Counted from the stretch's first letter, positions 8,055 through 18,495 are shown. The stretch is DNA of 64,000 nucleotides from Lachnospiraceae bacterium (GCA_017470935.1 JAFUXG010000022.1:1-64000); one strand, 5' to 3'. The notes: generated from the sequence alone by a model not told the origin. Numbers and translations are program-made.

Positions 8055-9464
8055 ATGGGCGGATTTTTCGGAGTAGTTGCAAAGGAAGATTGTATGTTTG
8101 ACCTGTTCTTCGGAACAGATTACCACTCACATCTAGGAACGAGACGCGGAGGTATGGCTGTCTACGGGAAGAAGGGATTTGACCGCGCCATTCACAACAT
8201 TGAGAACTCACCCTTCCGTACCAAATTTGACAAGGATATGCGGGAGATGGAGGGCACCATGGGTATCGGATGTATCTCAGACTACGAGCCCCAGCCACTT
8301 ATTGTCCGTTCCCATCACGGCACATATGCCATTACCACTGTAAGCAAGATTAATAATACTGACGAGATCGTTGACAGGCTTTTTGATAACGGCAATTCCC
8401 ACTTCCTTGAGATGAGCGGCGGGGATATTAATCCCACAGAGCTTGTAGCTGCCATCATCAACCAGAAGGAGAATATAATCGATGGTATCAATTACGCATT
8501 AGAGCTCATTGACGGCTCCCTTACCCTCATGGTACTCACTCCCAAGGGAATATACGGTGCCAGGGATAGATTGGGACGCACACCAATGGCGATAGGCAGG
8601 AAGAAGGATGCATTCTGCCTCACCTTCGAGGACTTTGCATATAGAAATCTTGGATACGAGGATTACAAAGAGCTGGGGCCCGGGGAGATAGTTGTTGTGG
8701 ATCAGGAGGGCGTGCGTACCTTAGTCGATCCCGGAAAGGAAATGAAGATCTGCACCTTCTTATGGGTATATTACGGATACCCTTCAAGCTCCTACGAGGG
8801 CATCAGTGTTGAGCAGATGAGGTATAACTGTGGTAAATGTCTTGCAGGGCGTGACAACGTCAAGCCTGACATCGTGGCAGGTGTACCAGATTCTGGAACT
8901 GCCCATGCAGTGGGCTATTCCAACGCCTCAGGCATTCCATTTTCCAGACCATTTATTAAATATACGCCAACCTGGCCAAGATCATTTATGCCTACTATCC
9001 AGAGCAAGCGTGATCTCATTGCAAGGATGAAGCTGTTACCGGTTCACGATCTTATTAAGGACAAGAGCCTTCTTCTGATAGATGATTCCATAGTAAGAGG
9101 CACACAGCTTAGGGAGACAACAGAATTCCTGTATCAGAGTGGTGCCAGGGAGGTACATATAAGACCGGCGTGCCCGCCATTATTATATGGCTGCAAATAC
9201 CTTAACTTCTCCCGTTCAACATCAGAGATGGATCTGATCACAAGGCGTGTTATCGCAAAGCTGGAGGGAACTGAGGACGTGTCAGATGAGTTGCTTAAGG
9301 AGTATGCAAATCCTGAGTCTGAAAAGTATGAGCAGATGATTGAGGAGATCAGGAAGGAGCTTAACTTCACCTCCCTTAGGTATAACAGATTGGATGATAT
9401 GCTTGCTTCTGTGGGCATACCACAGGATAAGCTTTGCACCTATTGCTGGGATGGACGGGAATAG
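8055..9464 (+). CDS. Amidophosphoribosyltransferase (PurF) paralogue lacking the glutaminase cysteine
   Basis: 469 residues with the two-domain PurF layout. The N-terminal Ntn-hydrolase domain contains LGTRRGGMAVYG and IDGSLTLMVL; the C-terminal phosphoribosyltransferase domain has PDSGTAHAVGYS and the PRPP loop LLLIDDSIVRGTQLRET. True PurF begins MCGI, where Cys2 becomes the N-terminal nucleophile. Here the start is MGGFFGVVAKEDC, so the nucleophile is glycine. The start is fixed by AAGGAG 8 nt upstream, and no alternative places a Cys at position 2. Glutamine hydrolysis should be impossible. The protein may use ammonia, work with a separate glutaminase, or be regulatory. It is monocistronic with its own promoter and terminator. 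Confidence 0.8.
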   Translation: MGGFFGVVAKEDCMFDLFFGTDYHSHLGTRRGGMAVYGKKGFDRAIHNIENSPFRTKFDKDMREMEGTMGIGCISDYEPQPLIVRSHHGTYAITTVSKINNTDEIVDRLFDNGNSHFLEMSGGDINPTELVAAIINQKENIIDGINYALELIDGSLTLMVLTPKGIYGARDRLGRTPMAIGRKKDAFCLTFEDFAYRNLGYEDYKELGPGEIVVVDQEGVRTLVDPGKEMKICTFLWVYYGYPSSSYEGISVEQMRYNCGKCLAGRDNVKPDIVAGVPDSGTAHAVGYSNASGIPFSRPFIKYTPTWPRSFMPTIQSKRDLIARMKLLPVHDLIKDKSLLLIDDSIVRGTQLRETTEFLYQSGAREVHIRPACPPLLYGCKYLNFSRSTSEMDLITRRVIAKLEGTEDVSDELLKEYANPESEKYEQMIEEIRKELNFTSLRYNRLDDMLASVGIPQDKLCTYCWDGRE

Positions 9465-9504
9465 TATCTCCATGATAGAATTTGGTTAATTATCTATATC
9501 AAAT

Positions 9505-9537
9505 AAGGGTGCACTTCAAACCGAAGTACACCCTTTT
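9505..9537 (+). terminator. Terminator of the PurF-like gene
   Basis: AAGGGTGCACTTC, a short loop, GAAGTACACCCTTTT; one mismatch, T-rich end, 40 bp after the stop. Confidence 0.75.
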
Positions 9538-9597
9538 ATCTTGTAAATATATATTGTAATCTCTATAACCGGACACATACGATGATGCCCTGTAGAA

Positions 9598-10140
9598 TCA
9601 TCTCATTTCCTCTGTAATGTTATATCCAAGCTCCTCTAATCTTTCTACCAGATATCTGTATCCGCCCCTAAGCTTCTTCTTCATATTAGAGGCATCGCTC
9701 CTTAATACATCATAGAGCTCATTAGTATTGCTGATGCCATACCTCTTAAGGGTACTGTCAAGATGTATTGTAAGATTCATATCATCAATGGACTTCACAG
9801 ATGTATCGCTTGATGCCTTATTCTCACTGCTAGTTACAGATTGTATATAAAATATATTAGGCTTAGGTGTTGCACTCCCACCATCTGTGCTGCATACCCC
9901 TATTGTAAGATCAACATCCATCAGCAGCTCACAAAGAATGGATGACAGTCTTACATCCTCTCCAAGCTTTGCTTTGCGCCTAAGCTCTGCGTCAATATAA
10001 CGGGCCTCTGCCTGGCACATCCTGCAGTCACCGGCACAGCCTTCCTCGTGCTGCTCCGCCTGCATATACACAATATCGTTATTCTCAGCTATCCTTCTGC
10101 GGATCCTCTGCAGCCACCTTCTACGCTCTTCTCCCTTCAT
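9598..10140 (-). CDS. Small protein with Cys-rich N-terminus and RNA polymerase alpha-CTD-like C-terminus
   Basis: 180 residues, soluble. The N-terminal ~65 residues are basic and contain CAGDCRMCQAEARYIDAEL, three closely spaced cysteines that could hold a metal. A linker of low conservation potential follows (about 75-118). The last ~60 residues (MNLTIHLDSTLKRYGISN, then ELYDVL and a GGYRYLVERLEELGY helix) follow the helix-hairpin-helix pattern of the RNA polymerase alpha C-terminal domain (LNLSVRTLNCLKRAGI, EEL, LGKKSLEEIKEKLEELG). It may contact DNA or RNA polymerase; this is inference from pattern. It lies 44 bp downstream of the DUF2225 gene, with GGGAGGTG as ribosome site. Confidence 0.6.
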   Translation of the reverse strand: MKGEERRRWLQRIRRRIAENNDIVYMQAEQHEEGCAGDCRMCQAEARYIDAELRRKAKLGEDVRLSSILCELLMDVDLTIGVCSTDGGSATPKPNIFYIQSVTSSENKASSDTSVKSIDDMNLTIHLDSTLKRYGISNTNELYDVLRSDASNMKKKLRGGYRYLVERLEELGYNITEEMR

Positions 10141-10184
10141 AGTACACCTCCCATCATGAGTACTATGTTACATTTGCAAAACAC

Positions 10185-10973
10185 CTACTGAAGCGCCTTA
10201 TTCGCTTCTTCCTGCTCCTTCAATCTCTCTCTGACTATCTCCTTCAGATCATATGCCTTGTCCTTAACCCTTGGGTTGATTCCTTTGCTGGTCATAAGAC
10301 GTGAAAGTATTGTCATGGCATCATCATATCTTCCAAGCCTGTTAGCAAGGGCTGCACAGAGGTACATGATCGTGTGCTCGTCCATTCCCGCAATAGGGAA
10401 ATCCTCCTCAGACATAGCCTTCATAAAGCCCACATATGCCTTTGTAAGATAGGTCTTCTCCTCCTCACGTGCCTTCCTGGTCTCATCCTCATCTAAAAAG
10501 TCACTCTCTGCTGAAAGCTTTCCGCGCACTGTCCAGCCTCTTTTCAGATATGTATATGCCTTACGGCTCTCCTTAAAGGCTGCTAACTCATTGCATTGGC
10601 AGGCGAATTCATACTGCTGCAGGGCTTCATCATAGGAAAGCCTGTTGCCTCCGAGAAACACCCTGTTGCTCATAAATGAAGGCATATTATTCTGCAGAAG
10701 CTTTCTCCATGCCGGTATCATCTCGTCAAAATATCTTGCAAGGGCTCCATATCCGCATACCGGACATACAACAACCTCATATTTTGCAGGGTCTACCCAT
10801 CTATACTTCGGGCGCAGATCTTCATCCATTCCCTGTGAATACATCTTTGATTTTCTAACTGCAAGGGACTTAAAATTCTCATCACACACAGGGCATGTAT
10901 ATGATTTTGGGAACAGACATGCCTCCTCCTGCTTGATCATCTCATTATACTTCTCAATTGTCAACTCAGCCAT
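10185..10973 (-). CDS. DUF2225 zinc-binding protein
   Basis: 262 residues, no signal peptide. Two CPVC motifs (CPVCDENF near residue 25 and CPVCGYGA near 72) form a probable zinc site, the hallmark of the DUF2225 family. The C-terminal half is helical and TPR-like (AYTYLKRGWTVRGKL, then LANRLGRYDDAMTILSRL). The family is widespread in Firmicutes without an agreed role. GGAGAG precedes the ATG. It probably forms a two-gene unit with the alpha-CTD-like protein downstream, a linkage that might point to transcription or stress signalling. Confidence 0.8.
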   Translation of the reverse strand: MAELTIEKYNEMIKQEEACLFPKSYTCPVCDENFKSLAVRKSKMYSQGMDEDLRPKYRWVDPAKYEVVVCPVCGYGALARYFDEMIPAWRKLLQNNMPSFMSNRVFLGGNRLSYDEALQQYEFACQCNELAAFKESRKAYTYLKRGWTVRGKLSAESDFLDEDETRKAREEEKTYLTKAYVGFMKAMSEEDFPIAGMDEHTIMYLCAALANRLGRYDDAMTILSRLMTSKGINPRVKDKAYDLKEIVRERLKEQEEANKALQ

Positions 10974-11170
10974 ATTCCACTCTCCTAAGTATAGATTTTA
11001 CTATATTTTACAGTGTCAAATCTTAATCGCATAGTGTTTTTAATATAACATTTTCATTAATATAAATCAATCTTTAAAAAGAATAATATTCTTTTTTGTT
11101 GTATTTTTTTTTCAAAAAAAGACTAAAACAGGTGATCGTGAAAAAATGATTCCAATATAGGATTTTTAAT

Positions 11171-11203
11171 CAAAAAACACCTGCCCTGATAAATCAAGGC
11201 AGG
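11171..11203 (-). terminator. Terminator of the beta-helix lipoprotein gene
   Basis: Minus-strand CCTGCCTTGATTTATCAGGGCAGG followed by TGTTTTTTG, 14 bp after the stop at 11217. The neighbouring 10974-11160 is AT-rich with no gene seen. Confidence 0.75.
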
Positions 11204-11216
11204 CATAAAATAAATA

Positions 11217-12812
11217 TCAGTTATTCGGGGTGGTCTGGCTGCTGTCATCATCGGGCTTTGCGGGTGGTGTGCCGCCGTCTCCTGAAGTACCATTGCTGTC
11301 ATCAGGCTTTGCCGGTGGTGTACCGCCGTCTCCGCCGGGACCTCCGCTGCTGCCATCAGGCTTTGTCGGTGGTGTGCCGCCGTCTCCGCCGGGACCACCC
11401 TGGCCGTCGCCGGGTGCCCCATCAGGCGCATCACCATGCTCTCCGTTACCACTGCTCTCAGATACTATCTCCACTGCCTCACCGGCCGAAGCGGTTCCTT
11501 CACTGTATTCCTCGCCATTTACGTAGAGCTTATATCCATTAAGATTAATTGAGTCTGCATCACATGTAAGGGATGATACATAGGAATCTGCTGTAAGTGT
11601 CCATGTACTTCCACCACTTATCTCAACATATACATCACCGGTCTGTCCATCAGAGTTAATAGCTCCTGTCCAGTTAGAGCCCTCTGTCAGATACAGGTTA
11701 AGTGCAGATACATCATCCACCAGCATATCTCCATCTATAGTCTGGTTAACCGCGGTCAAATTCACCTTGCCGCCATTGGAGCCCTCGCTGCCCCAGCCTG
11801 CTGCCGCTGCCCGAAGGAAGATGCCCTCTGAATCCTCATTTGTAATACTTGCATTTGAAAGATTGATCTCACATGCCGTGTTATTTACAAAGAATATATC
11901 TCCGTTCTTGTTGGTAAGAGTTCCGCCATCCATTGTAAATGAGGATGTACCGGAAGCTGCATCACCTGACATTGACTGGTATATCATAACTGCCTGGTAA
12001 TAATCTGATTTGTCACTGTTCTTTGTATTATTGTCCGCGGTCAAATTACAGTTATTAAGTGTAACTGAATTCTTGCCCTCAACTACTATTCCCTGGGAAG
12101 CTGTTGATTCCATATCCGAATCATTCACCGTAATATCTGCTGTGGAATATACTACAGGTGAGCCTGTTCCATCTGTTGTATATGATCCGCCGTTAACTGT
12201 AACTGTTCCACCGCCTCTGTCTGAACGTATGGCTGCAGATGAATTGCCTGTGGTATGAATGGTAAGATTAGTAGCATTCATTGTACCGCCGCCTGTTGTC
12301 ATGATACCACCTGAGCAGTTGCCCGAGGTCTCGATCACAGAATCGGATATGTTGACTGTTGTCCCCTCACCATAAGAGAAAACTCCATTTGCATGGGTTC
12401 CGTCTGACTCTATCAGGGAATCTGTGATAGTAAGGGTTGCACCGTTGGTGGCAAATATTGAAGCATTCTCTCCATAGAAATCTGCCTCATCCCCCTCAGA
12501 ATCACCGGTCTTGGTAACACCGATATTAGAATACTCTGCATCAGTTCCGTCAGCTTCTATGGCATGCTCACCGTCTGCTGAATTCTCATATGTCTCATTA
12601 ACTGTAATATCATCCTTGGAAAGATGTGTGCCGCTAGAGCTTGTGGATGCACTGTCATTTCCCGGATCAGTGGTCTCATCTATAGTCTCTGCCTCCTGCT
12701 CTGCCACCACACTGTTTTCTGCTGTATCCGCTGTATTAGCTGTTCCGCATCCTACAAGTCCTGCTATCATCATACCGCTTAATAAAATGTAAGATAACTG
12801 TTTCCTTCTCAT
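11217..12812 (-). CDS. Surface lipoprotein with right-handed beta-helix and Pro/Gly-rich repeat tail
   Basis: 531 residues. The lipobox MIAGLVGCG places lipidation on Cys21 or so. The body (about 90-430) consists of short repeating strands rich in TVN, ITNED, VNGG and SG turns, the pattern of a parallel beta-helix (pectate-lyase-like) or carbohydrate-binding-type cell-surface protein. The last ~80 residues are tandem GGDGGTPPAKPD-type repeats, probably a flexible wall-spanning spacer. No catalytic residues can be identified, so adhesion or glycan binding is as likely as an enzyme. The open frame begins at 12878, but AGGAGG and the signal peptide fix the ATG at 12812. It appears monocistronic. 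Confidence 0.75.
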   Translation of the reverse strand: MRRKQLSYILLSGMMIAGLVGCGTANTADTAENSVVAEQEAETIDETTDPGNDSASTSSSGTHLSKDDITVNETYENSADGEHAIEADGTDAEYSNIGVTKTGDSEGDEADFYGENASIFATNGATLTITDSLIESDGTHANGVFSYGEGTTVNISDSVIETSGNCSGGIMTTGGGTMNATNLTIHTTGNSSAAIRSDRGGGTVTVNGGSYTTDGTGSPVVYSTADITVNDSDMESTASQGIVVEGKNSVTLNNCNLTADNNTKNSDKSDYYQAVMIYQSMSGDAASGTSSFTMDGGTLTNKNGDIFFVNNTACEINLSNASITNEDSEGIFLRAAAAGWGSEGSNGGKVNLTAVNQTIDGDMLVDDVSALNLYLTEGSNWTGAINSDGQTGDVYVEISGGSTWTLTADSYVSSLTCDADSINLNGYKLYVNGEEYSEGTASAGEAVEIVSESSGNGEHGDAPDGAPGDGQGGPGGDGGTPPTKPDGSSGGPGGDGGTPPAKPDDSNGTSGDGGTPPAKPDDDSSQTTPNN

Positions 12813-12967
12813 AGTAATCGCCTCCTGTATATAATGCATTTCGCCATTTATATTCTTACTCAACAAGCTGTCCTTCAAAAATTAACCAGTGTTAAAATCT
12901 GCATCAGTTTTTGTTGATAGGCTTACTATAAGACAGAAATCTTAAAAGAACATTGAAACTAAAAAAA

Positions 12968-13444
12968 TTATCTTGGATTAAGCATGTAGATCGCAAGATT
13001 AAGATATCCTGCGAAGGTTACCCATATAAGATACGGTATCATAAGGTATGCTGCAGGCTTGCTTATCTTATTGAATTTGAGTATGGTGACCAATATAAGT
13101 CCCCACAGGGCAATAAGCCATATAAATGAGAACAGGTACCATTCAAAATTAAAGAAAAATATGGACCAGAAGAAATTAAATGCCAGCTGGATGAGATAAA
13201 GCTTGAGAGCCTCCTTCACATCATCCCTGTCCGAGCCCTGCTGGTATACCAGATATGAAGCGATTCCCATAAGCACATAGAGAATGGTCCACACTACCGG
13301 AAAGAGCCATGCAGGCGGTGAAAGAGGCGGTTTATTAAGCATCCCAAAAACAGCCTGGGCACCTCTTGTAATGTAAGCTGCCACTGTTCCCACCGCTACC
13401 GGCAGCAGCACAGCGATTGCAAATTCGTCCTTTTTAATATTCAT
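12968..13444 (-). CDS. tspO: TspO/MBR family membrane protein
   Basis: 158 residues, five predicted transmembrane helices, with the family signature NKPPLSPPAWLFPVVWTILYVLMG and FNFFWSIFFF, N-KI-KPAAYLMIPYLIWVTFAGYLN. TspO proteins bind tetrapyrroles and are linked to porphyrin handling and stress; the bacterial role varies. The open frame runs from a TTG at 13474, but the ATG at 13444 gives the usual length for the family; the ribosome site is weak (GGGTAG). Confidence 0.88.
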   Translation of the reverse strand: MNIKKDEFAIAVLLPVAVGTVAAYITRGAQAVFGMLNKPPLSPPAWLFPVVWTILYVLMGIASYLVYQQGSDRDDVKEALKLYLIQLAFNFFWSIFFFNFEWYLFSFIWLIALWGLILVTILKFNKISKPAAYLMIPYLIWVTFAGYLNLAIYMLNPR

Positions 13445-13543
13445 AGCATTTCTACCCATATATACTTTGTACAATATATGCGTGAGAACGCTTATTTATT
13501 TCAACTCTTGCTGTTATTTTTTCTATAATTCTGCCACAACATA

Positions 13544-13593
13544 AAGCTGGTGCCCTCTCATCCGTCCTTCGCGTGCCTTACTCCTATAGAAAG
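13544..13593. repeat. Degenerate REP-like repeat (CCCTCATCCG family)
   Basis: GCCACAACATAAAGCTGGTG followed by CCTCTCATCCGTCCTTCG is a worn copy of the end and core of the element upstream of tilS (46522-46624). It lies between tspO and uvrC. Confidence 0.5.
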
Positions 13594-13638
13594 CGCGGGG
13601 GCAGCCATGTGTCATGACAGAGCACATCATGTAAGTGA

Positions 13639-15747
13639 TCAATCCTCTTCATGAAAGAACTTATATATATCACCTGCCACATCAGGTGTTATTCCCTTGA
13701 CCTCCGACAGCTCTTCTACTGAAGCCTCCTTAATCTTAGATATCTCCTTGAAATGTTGCATCAACGCCTTTCTTCTTGCAGGTCCCACACCCTTAATGTC
13801 ATCCAATATGCTGTGTACCTGCTCCTTGCCCCGCAGGTTCTTGTGATATGTGATGGCAAATCTATGTGCCTCATCCTGCAGTCTGGTTATCATTCCAAAG
13901 ACCTCACTGTTCCTCGGGAAGCTGATCTCCTTGTTGTTGAAATACAGTCCTCTCGTTCTGTGGTTGTCATCCTTCACCATTCCGCACACGGGGATATTAA
14001 GGTTAAGCTCTTCCAGAACACGAAGTGCCACATTCACCTGGCCTCTTCCACCATCCATCATGAGAATATCAGGCATCACGTCAAAGCGTTCATCCGTAAA
14101 CCGTCTTGTAAGAACCTCCTCCATGCTCTTGTAATCGTCCGGTCCTGTCACAGTGCGGAGCTTGAACTTTCTGTATGCATTTTTTCTTGCACGCCCCTTT
14201 TCAAATACTACCATGGATGCCACCGACTGGTAGCCGCTTGTATTGGATATATCAAAGGCTTCAAGCCTGTCGGCACTGGGAAGTCCTAACATATCTGCAA
14301 GCTCCTTTGCCGCACCAACTGTTCTTGCCTCCTCACGCTTAAGCTTCTCCAAATCTCTTGAAAGTACTACTGAGGCATTCTCCCTGGCAAGATCGATCAT
14401 CTTGTGCTTTTCACCCTTTTGCGGCACTATTATGTGGACTCTTCCACCCCGTAGCTTAGAAAGCCATTCCTCAATAAGCTGCTGCTCACCAACCTCATAT
14501 TCTATCAGCAGCTCATTCGGCACAAAGGGTGTTCCGTTGTAATACTGCTTGATAAAGGCCTCCATGATCTGTGAACCAATCTTGTTATTTGCTTCTTCCG
14601 CAGCTTCTTCCGACTGTGTATCTGCTGCTCCCGTTGCTTGCTGCGTATCTTCCCTTCCCGCTTCCTGCCGTGTATCTTCCGCTCCCGTTGCTTGCTGCGT
14701 ATCTTCCCTTCCCGCTTCCTGCCGTGTATCTTCCCTTCCCACTGCCTGCAATTGTGCCCCAATGTCAGATTGTACTTCACTATCAATAACCTTCTGTGAT
14801 TTGTTTTCAGTATTAGATTGTGTTTCTGCACTTGCATCTGGCATTGTCTCTGTGTCTGCACTCGTATTCTCCACCCCGTAATTCATATGGAAATGCTCCC
14901 GTCCAAGAAGCTTTCCATCCCGAACAAAGAAAACGGAAACAACAATCTCCGAATCCTTTCTTGCCATGGCGATCACATCCCTGTCTATGCCGCCTGTCTT
15001 CACAACTCTCTGGGAACCAGTCACATGCTGAACGCTCTCTATGAGATCCCGGTACTGCGCTGCCTCCTCGAATTCGTAGTTTGAAGCCTTCTCCTTCATC
15101 TTTGCCTCAAGGTCACGTATAACCTTCTTGTAGTCTCCATTTAAAAATCCAAGCAGATTATCTATACGAAGGGCATATTCTTCCTTGCTGATATATCCCT
15201 GGCAGGGAGCGGCACACTGTCCCATCTGGTGATAAAGGCATGGGCGGCCTACTCCAATCTCCTTTGGCAAAGACTTATTGCAGGTACGTATCCCATACAG
15301 CTTCTTCACAAGCTCTATTGTGTCCTTCACAGCCCCTGCGCTTGTGTACGGTCCAAAATACTTTGCACCGTCACGCTTCATCTGTCTTGCAAACAGAACT
15401 CTTGGAAAATCCTCCTGCACAGTGACCTTCATAAATGGATAGCTCTTATCGTCCTTGAGCATCGTGTTGTACTTGGGACTGTGCTCCTTAATCAAAGTAT
15501 TTTCAAGCACTAGAGCCTCTAACTCTGAATCGGTCACAATGTACTCAAAATAATCAATAAGCGATATCATCTTATCTATCTTTGGTCCGCGATTAACCTT
15601 GGCACGAAAATAAGAGCTCACCCTTCTTTTCAGATTGATGGCCTTACCCACATATATTATCTCGTCACTTGCTGCGTGCATCAAGTATACTCCGGGACGA
15701 TCCGGTAATTTCTTAAGTTCTTCCTTTAGATCAAATCCGTCCTTCAT
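13639..15747 (-). CDS. uvrC: Excinuclease ABC subunit C, with a tandem-repeat insert
   Basis: 702 residues against about 600 for the family. The GIY-YIG nuclease ([23 protein letters not shown]) is at the N-terminus, with the Cys cluster [17 protein letters not shown], the UVR helix ([12 protein letters not shown]), the RNase H-like nuclease domain ([31 protein letters not shown]) and a C-terminal helix-hairpin-helix ([17 protein letters not shown]). It makes the dual incisions of nucleotide excision repair with UvrAB. Residues about 293-391 are an acidic, Gln-rich insert between the UVR and second nuclease domains, holding near-perfect repeats of GREDTRQEA / [14 protein letters not shown]; this is not usual for UvrC. 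GGTGG precedes the ATG. Confidence 0.95.
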   Translation of the reverse strand: MKDGFDLKEELKKLPDRPGVYLMHAASDEIIYVGKAINLKRRVSSYFRAKVNRGPKIDKMISLIDYFEYIVTDSELEALVLENTLIKEHSPKYNTMLKDDKSYPFMKVTVQEDFPRVLFARQMKRDGAKYFGPYTSAGAVKDTIELVKKLYGIRTCNKSLPKEIGVGRPCLYHQMGQCAAPCQGYISKEEYALRIDNLLGFLNGDYKKVIRDLEAKMKEKASNYEFEEAAQYRDLIESVQHVTGSQRVVKTGGIDRDVIAMARKDSEIVVSVFFVRDGKLLGREHFHMNYGVENTSADTETMPDASAETQSNTENKSQKVIDSEVQSDIGAQLQAVGREDTRQEAGREDTQQATGAEDTRQEAGREDTQQATGAADTQSEEAAEEANNKIGSQIMEAFIKQYYNGTPFVPNELLIEYEVGEQQLIEEWLSKLRGGRVHIIVPQKGEKHKMIDLARENASVVLSRDLEKLKREEARTVGAAKELADMLGLPSADRLEAFDISNTSGYQSVASMVVFEKGRARKNAYRKFKLRTVTGPDDYKSMEEVLTRRFTDERFDVMPDILMMDGGRGQVNVALRVLEELNLNIPVCGMVKDDNHRTRGLYFNNKEISFPRNSEVFGMITRLQDEAHRFAITYHKNLRGKEQVHSILDDIKGVGPARRKALMQHFKEISKIKEASVEELSEVKGITPDVAGDIYKFFHEED

Positions 15748-15779
15748 ACATTTCCACCATCATACTATTAATAATTCAG

Positions 15780-16064
15780 CTAGATCCAGCTTCTTGCGGT
15801 TAGCGACAGCAACTTGTGAAACTCATCCTCGGTAATATAAAATTTCTTCATAGCCTCTTCCATGTTATCTTTCTCATATGGCATACCCTTTGTATGCATG
15901 GCCCAGTTTTCAAATGAACTTATTAATCCATCTTCGAAAGCTACACCTGCAGCCCTCTCCTCCCGTTGTCTCATAAAATCCTCAGTCGATGATGAACGAG
16001 ACTGCAAATCAATAATATTAAATAAATGATCAAACATCTTTCCTATATAGCTTTTATCAAACAT
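15780..16064 (-). CDS. Small hypothetical protein
   Basis: 94 residues, soluble and mostly helical, beginning MFDKSYIGKMFDHLFNI. No motif recognised. A GAGGTGG ribosome site 4-5 nt before the ATG and position 32 bp upstream of uvrC on the same strand support a real gene, possibly co-transcribed with uvrC. Confidence 0.5.
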   Translation of the reverse strand: MFDKSYIGKMFDHLFNIIDLQSRSSSTEDFMRQREERAAGVAFEDGLISSFENWAMHTKGMPYEKDNMEEAMKKFYITEDEFHKLLSLTARSWI

Positions 16065-16237
16065 TTGCCACCTCGTCTATCTCTTCGAATTATCTATCTG
16101 TCCTAACCGATTTTAATTAAATAAATGGTATCATATTGTACATGATTTGTCATTGTTTTTCATGCATAATGTTATTAATAATATATTGTATCTACTTAAT
16201 ACCATGGGACATATGCAAAAATGTTGGTTTGTGCACA

Positions 16238-16272
16238 TAAACAAAGACGCTTACAGAAGCTGCAAGCGTCTT
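16238..16272 (-). terminator. Terminator of the first ftsH gene
   Basis: Minus-strand AAGACGCTTGCAG, CTTCTG loop, TAAGCGTCTTTGTTT, 85 bp after the stop at 16357. The rest of 16065-16356 holds no gene that I can see. Confidence 0.7.
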
Positions 16273-16356
16273 ATCTTAATCTGTATCGTCTGTAAATATT
16301 GCCAAGGTGCTCCTTAATCGTATTACATATCGACCGGCACCCATACACAATAAGCG

Positions 16357-18495
16357 TTATTTCCTGCTGTCATCCTCTCCGGCAGCCTTGAGACTTTCCC
16401 CGGTAATCTCCTCATATATCTTCATGAACTGCTTACCTGTTATCGTCTCTTTCTCGATAAGGAACTCTGCCAATGCATCTAATACATCCACATTCTCCTT
16501 TAACAGCTTATATGCTTTATCGTAGGACTTCTTGATGACCTTCCTTACCTCGTTATCTATCTTTGTAGCCGTCTCCTCTGAACAGTTAAGGGCAAGGCTT
16601 CCGTCAAGGTATCTGTTCTGTACTGACTCTAACGCCACCATGCCGAACTTGTCAGACATACCGTAGATGGTGATCATCTTTCTTGCCATGTTGGTAGCCT
16701 GCTCGATATCATTGGATGCACCGGTTGTTATGGAATCAAACTTGATTGCCTCTGCAGCGCGGCCCGCAAGAAATGTTACGATATCCTCTTCCATCTCTAC
16801 CTTGGTGTTTAAGTATTTCTCTTCCTCCGGCACCTGCCATACATAGCCCAACGCTCCCATGGTTCTTGGAACGATAGTGATCTTCTGTACCGGCTCAGTG
16901 TGGCTCTGTAATGCAGATACAAGGGCATGGCCTGTCTCATGGTAAGCGACAATGCGCTTCTCCTTCTTGCTCATGATACGGTCCTTCTTCTCCTTACCTG
17001 CAAATACCACCTCAACTGCCTCAAAAAGATCAGCCTGGCTTACACACTCCCTGCCATCCTTAACTGCTGCAAGGGCTGCCTCATTTATCATATTTGCAAG
17101 GTCTGCACCTACCGCACCTGAGGTTGCAAGTGCTAACTCTCTAAAGTCAACGGTATCATCCATCTTAACATTCTTCGCATGAACCTTAAGGGTCTCGATC
17201 CTTCCCTTAAGATCAGGCTTTTCAACAATGACACGCCTGTCAAATCGTCCGGGACGAAGCAGTGCCTTATCAAGAATCTCCGGACGGTTGGTTGCCGCAA
17301 GGATTACAATACCCTTTGAAGTATCAAATCCATCCATCTCCGCAAGCAGCTGGTTAAGTGTCTGCTCGCGCTCCGAATCACCGCCGCCGTATTTGCTGTC
17401 ACGGCTTCTTCCGATAGCATCTATCTCATCGATAAAAATGATACATGGTGCCACAGCAGTTGCCTGCTTGAAAAGATCCCTTACACGGGACGCACCCACA
17501 CCAACGTATAACTCAACAAAATCCGATCCTGAAAGTGAGAAGAAGGGCACATTTGCCTCACCTGCAACCGCTTTGGCAAGCAATGTCTTACCGGTTCCCG
17601 GAGGGCCCACAAGAAGCGCTCCCTTAGGGAGCTTGGCTCCGATCTCAAGGTACTTGTTAGGATTATGAAGGAAATCCACCATCTCCTTCAACGATTCCTT
17701 GGATTCCTCCTGTCCTGCCACATCCTCAAAGGTAATACCTGTTTTCTTCTCCATATACATCTTGGCATTGCTTCTTCCAACACCCATGATGCCGCCGCCA
17801 CTCTTGCTCATAGAACGCATGAACAGCCAGATTATAAGATAGAACACACCTATCATCACAACATAGGATAAAATGTTCCCGATGATCGCTGAGCTGCTCT
17901 CGTCTACTGCTTTATAGTCAAGCTCACCATTCTGCTTTGCTTTCTCCAAACGGTCCACAAGGTAAATGTCAGAGATTCTTGTACAGTAATAGCTCTTCTT
18001 CCCTGATCCTGATGCTATTGCCATGCTGTCTTCGGAGCCTTCTGAACTGTCCTTCTTTGCAGCACCGTCATCACTCTTACTGTCACCTGCATTTTCCGTG
18101 GAAGCATCTTCAGCTGCTGAAGCTTCTTCGATGGTCGCCTTATCGTCTTCCGACATTTCCGCAGTTGATGCTTTACTATCAGCTTCTTTCTCAGAAGCCT
18201 TCTTCGCCTTCTCTCTCTCAAGCTCCTTCTCCGTCTTAGGAATTATCTCAATCGATGAGCTGTATATCTTGACCTCCTTTGCAGTTCCCTCCTCGATCAT
18301 ATTAAGGAAATCACTGTAAGAAATCTCAATCTGCTTGCTTGTCTGGTATCTGCTGTATGCATAGAAAAACAACAGTGTGAGACAAACTGAAACCACCAGC
18401 ATAAAAATGAAATTTCTGTTTGAATTTCTTCCATTATTGTTATTGCTGTTCTGGTTTTCGTTATTTTGCATATTGTTATTATCCAAAGCCTTCAT
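16357..18495 (-). CDS. ftsH: ATP-dependent zinc metalloprotease FtsH (first copy), with an acidic insert in the extracytoplasmic domain
   Basis: 712 residues. TM1 (about 29-48), an extracytoplasmic domain, TM2 (about 203-226), an AAA module with [16 protein letters not shown] and the second region of homology [20 protein letters not shown], and a peptidase domain with the zinc motif HETGH. Membrane-protein quality control. Residues about 88-167 in the extracytoplasmic loop are a Lys/Glu/Ala/Ser/Asp-rich low-complexity insert absent from typical FtsH. AGGAGG abuts this ATG with no spacer, so initiation may really be at the TTG three codons in (18486), 9 nt from the site. It is separate from the conserved tilS-hpt-ftsH operon, which encodes a second FtsH at 42302-44137. 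Confidence 0.93.
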   Translation of the reverse strand: MKALDNNNMQNNENQNSNNNNGRNSNRNFIFMLVVSVCLTLLFFYAYSRYQTSKQIEISYSDFLNMIEEGTAKEVKIYSSSIEIIPKTEKELEREKAKKASEKEADSKASTAEMSEDDKATIEEASAAEDASTENAGDSKSDDGAAKKDSSEGSEDSMAIASGSGKKSYYCTRISDIYLVDRLEKAKQNGELDYKAVDESSSAIIGNILSYVVMIGVFYLIIWLFMRSMSKSGGGIMGVGRSNAKMYMEKKTGITFEDVAGQEESKESLKEMVDFLHNPNKYLEIGAKLPKGALLVGPPGTGKTLLAKAVAGEANVPFFSLSGSDFVELYVGVGASRVRDLFKQATAVAPCIIFIDEIDAIGRSRDSKYGGGDSEREQTLNQLLAEMDGFDTSKGIVILAATNRPEILDKALLRPGRFDRRVIVEKPDLKGRIETLKVHAKNVKMDDTVDFRELALATSGAVGADLANMINEAALAAVKDGRECVSQADLFEAVEVVFAGKEKKDRIMSKKEKRIVAYHETGHALVSALQSHTEPVQKITIVPRTMGALGYVWQVPEEEKYLNTKVEMEEDIVTFLAGRAAEAIKFDSITTGASNDIEQATNMARKMITIYGMSDKFGMVALESVQNRYLDGSLALNCSEETATKIDNEVRKVIKKSYDKAYKLLKENVDVLDALAEFLIEKETITGKQFMKIYEEITGESLKAAGEDDSRK

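Noticed and set aside
8055..8093. A later start in the PurF-like gene that would expose Cys13
   Set aside because: Only the ATG at 8055 has a ribosome site, and starting later would remove the conserved first strand of the Ntn-hydrolase fold.
11230..11542. Overlapping plus-strand frames rich in Pro/Ser across the lipoprotein tail
   Set aside because: They are antisense shadows of the Gly/Pro repeat region, with no start signals.
14620..14750. Repeat tract in uvrC as a CRISPR-like array
   Set aside because: The units are in-frame coding repeats without variable spacers.
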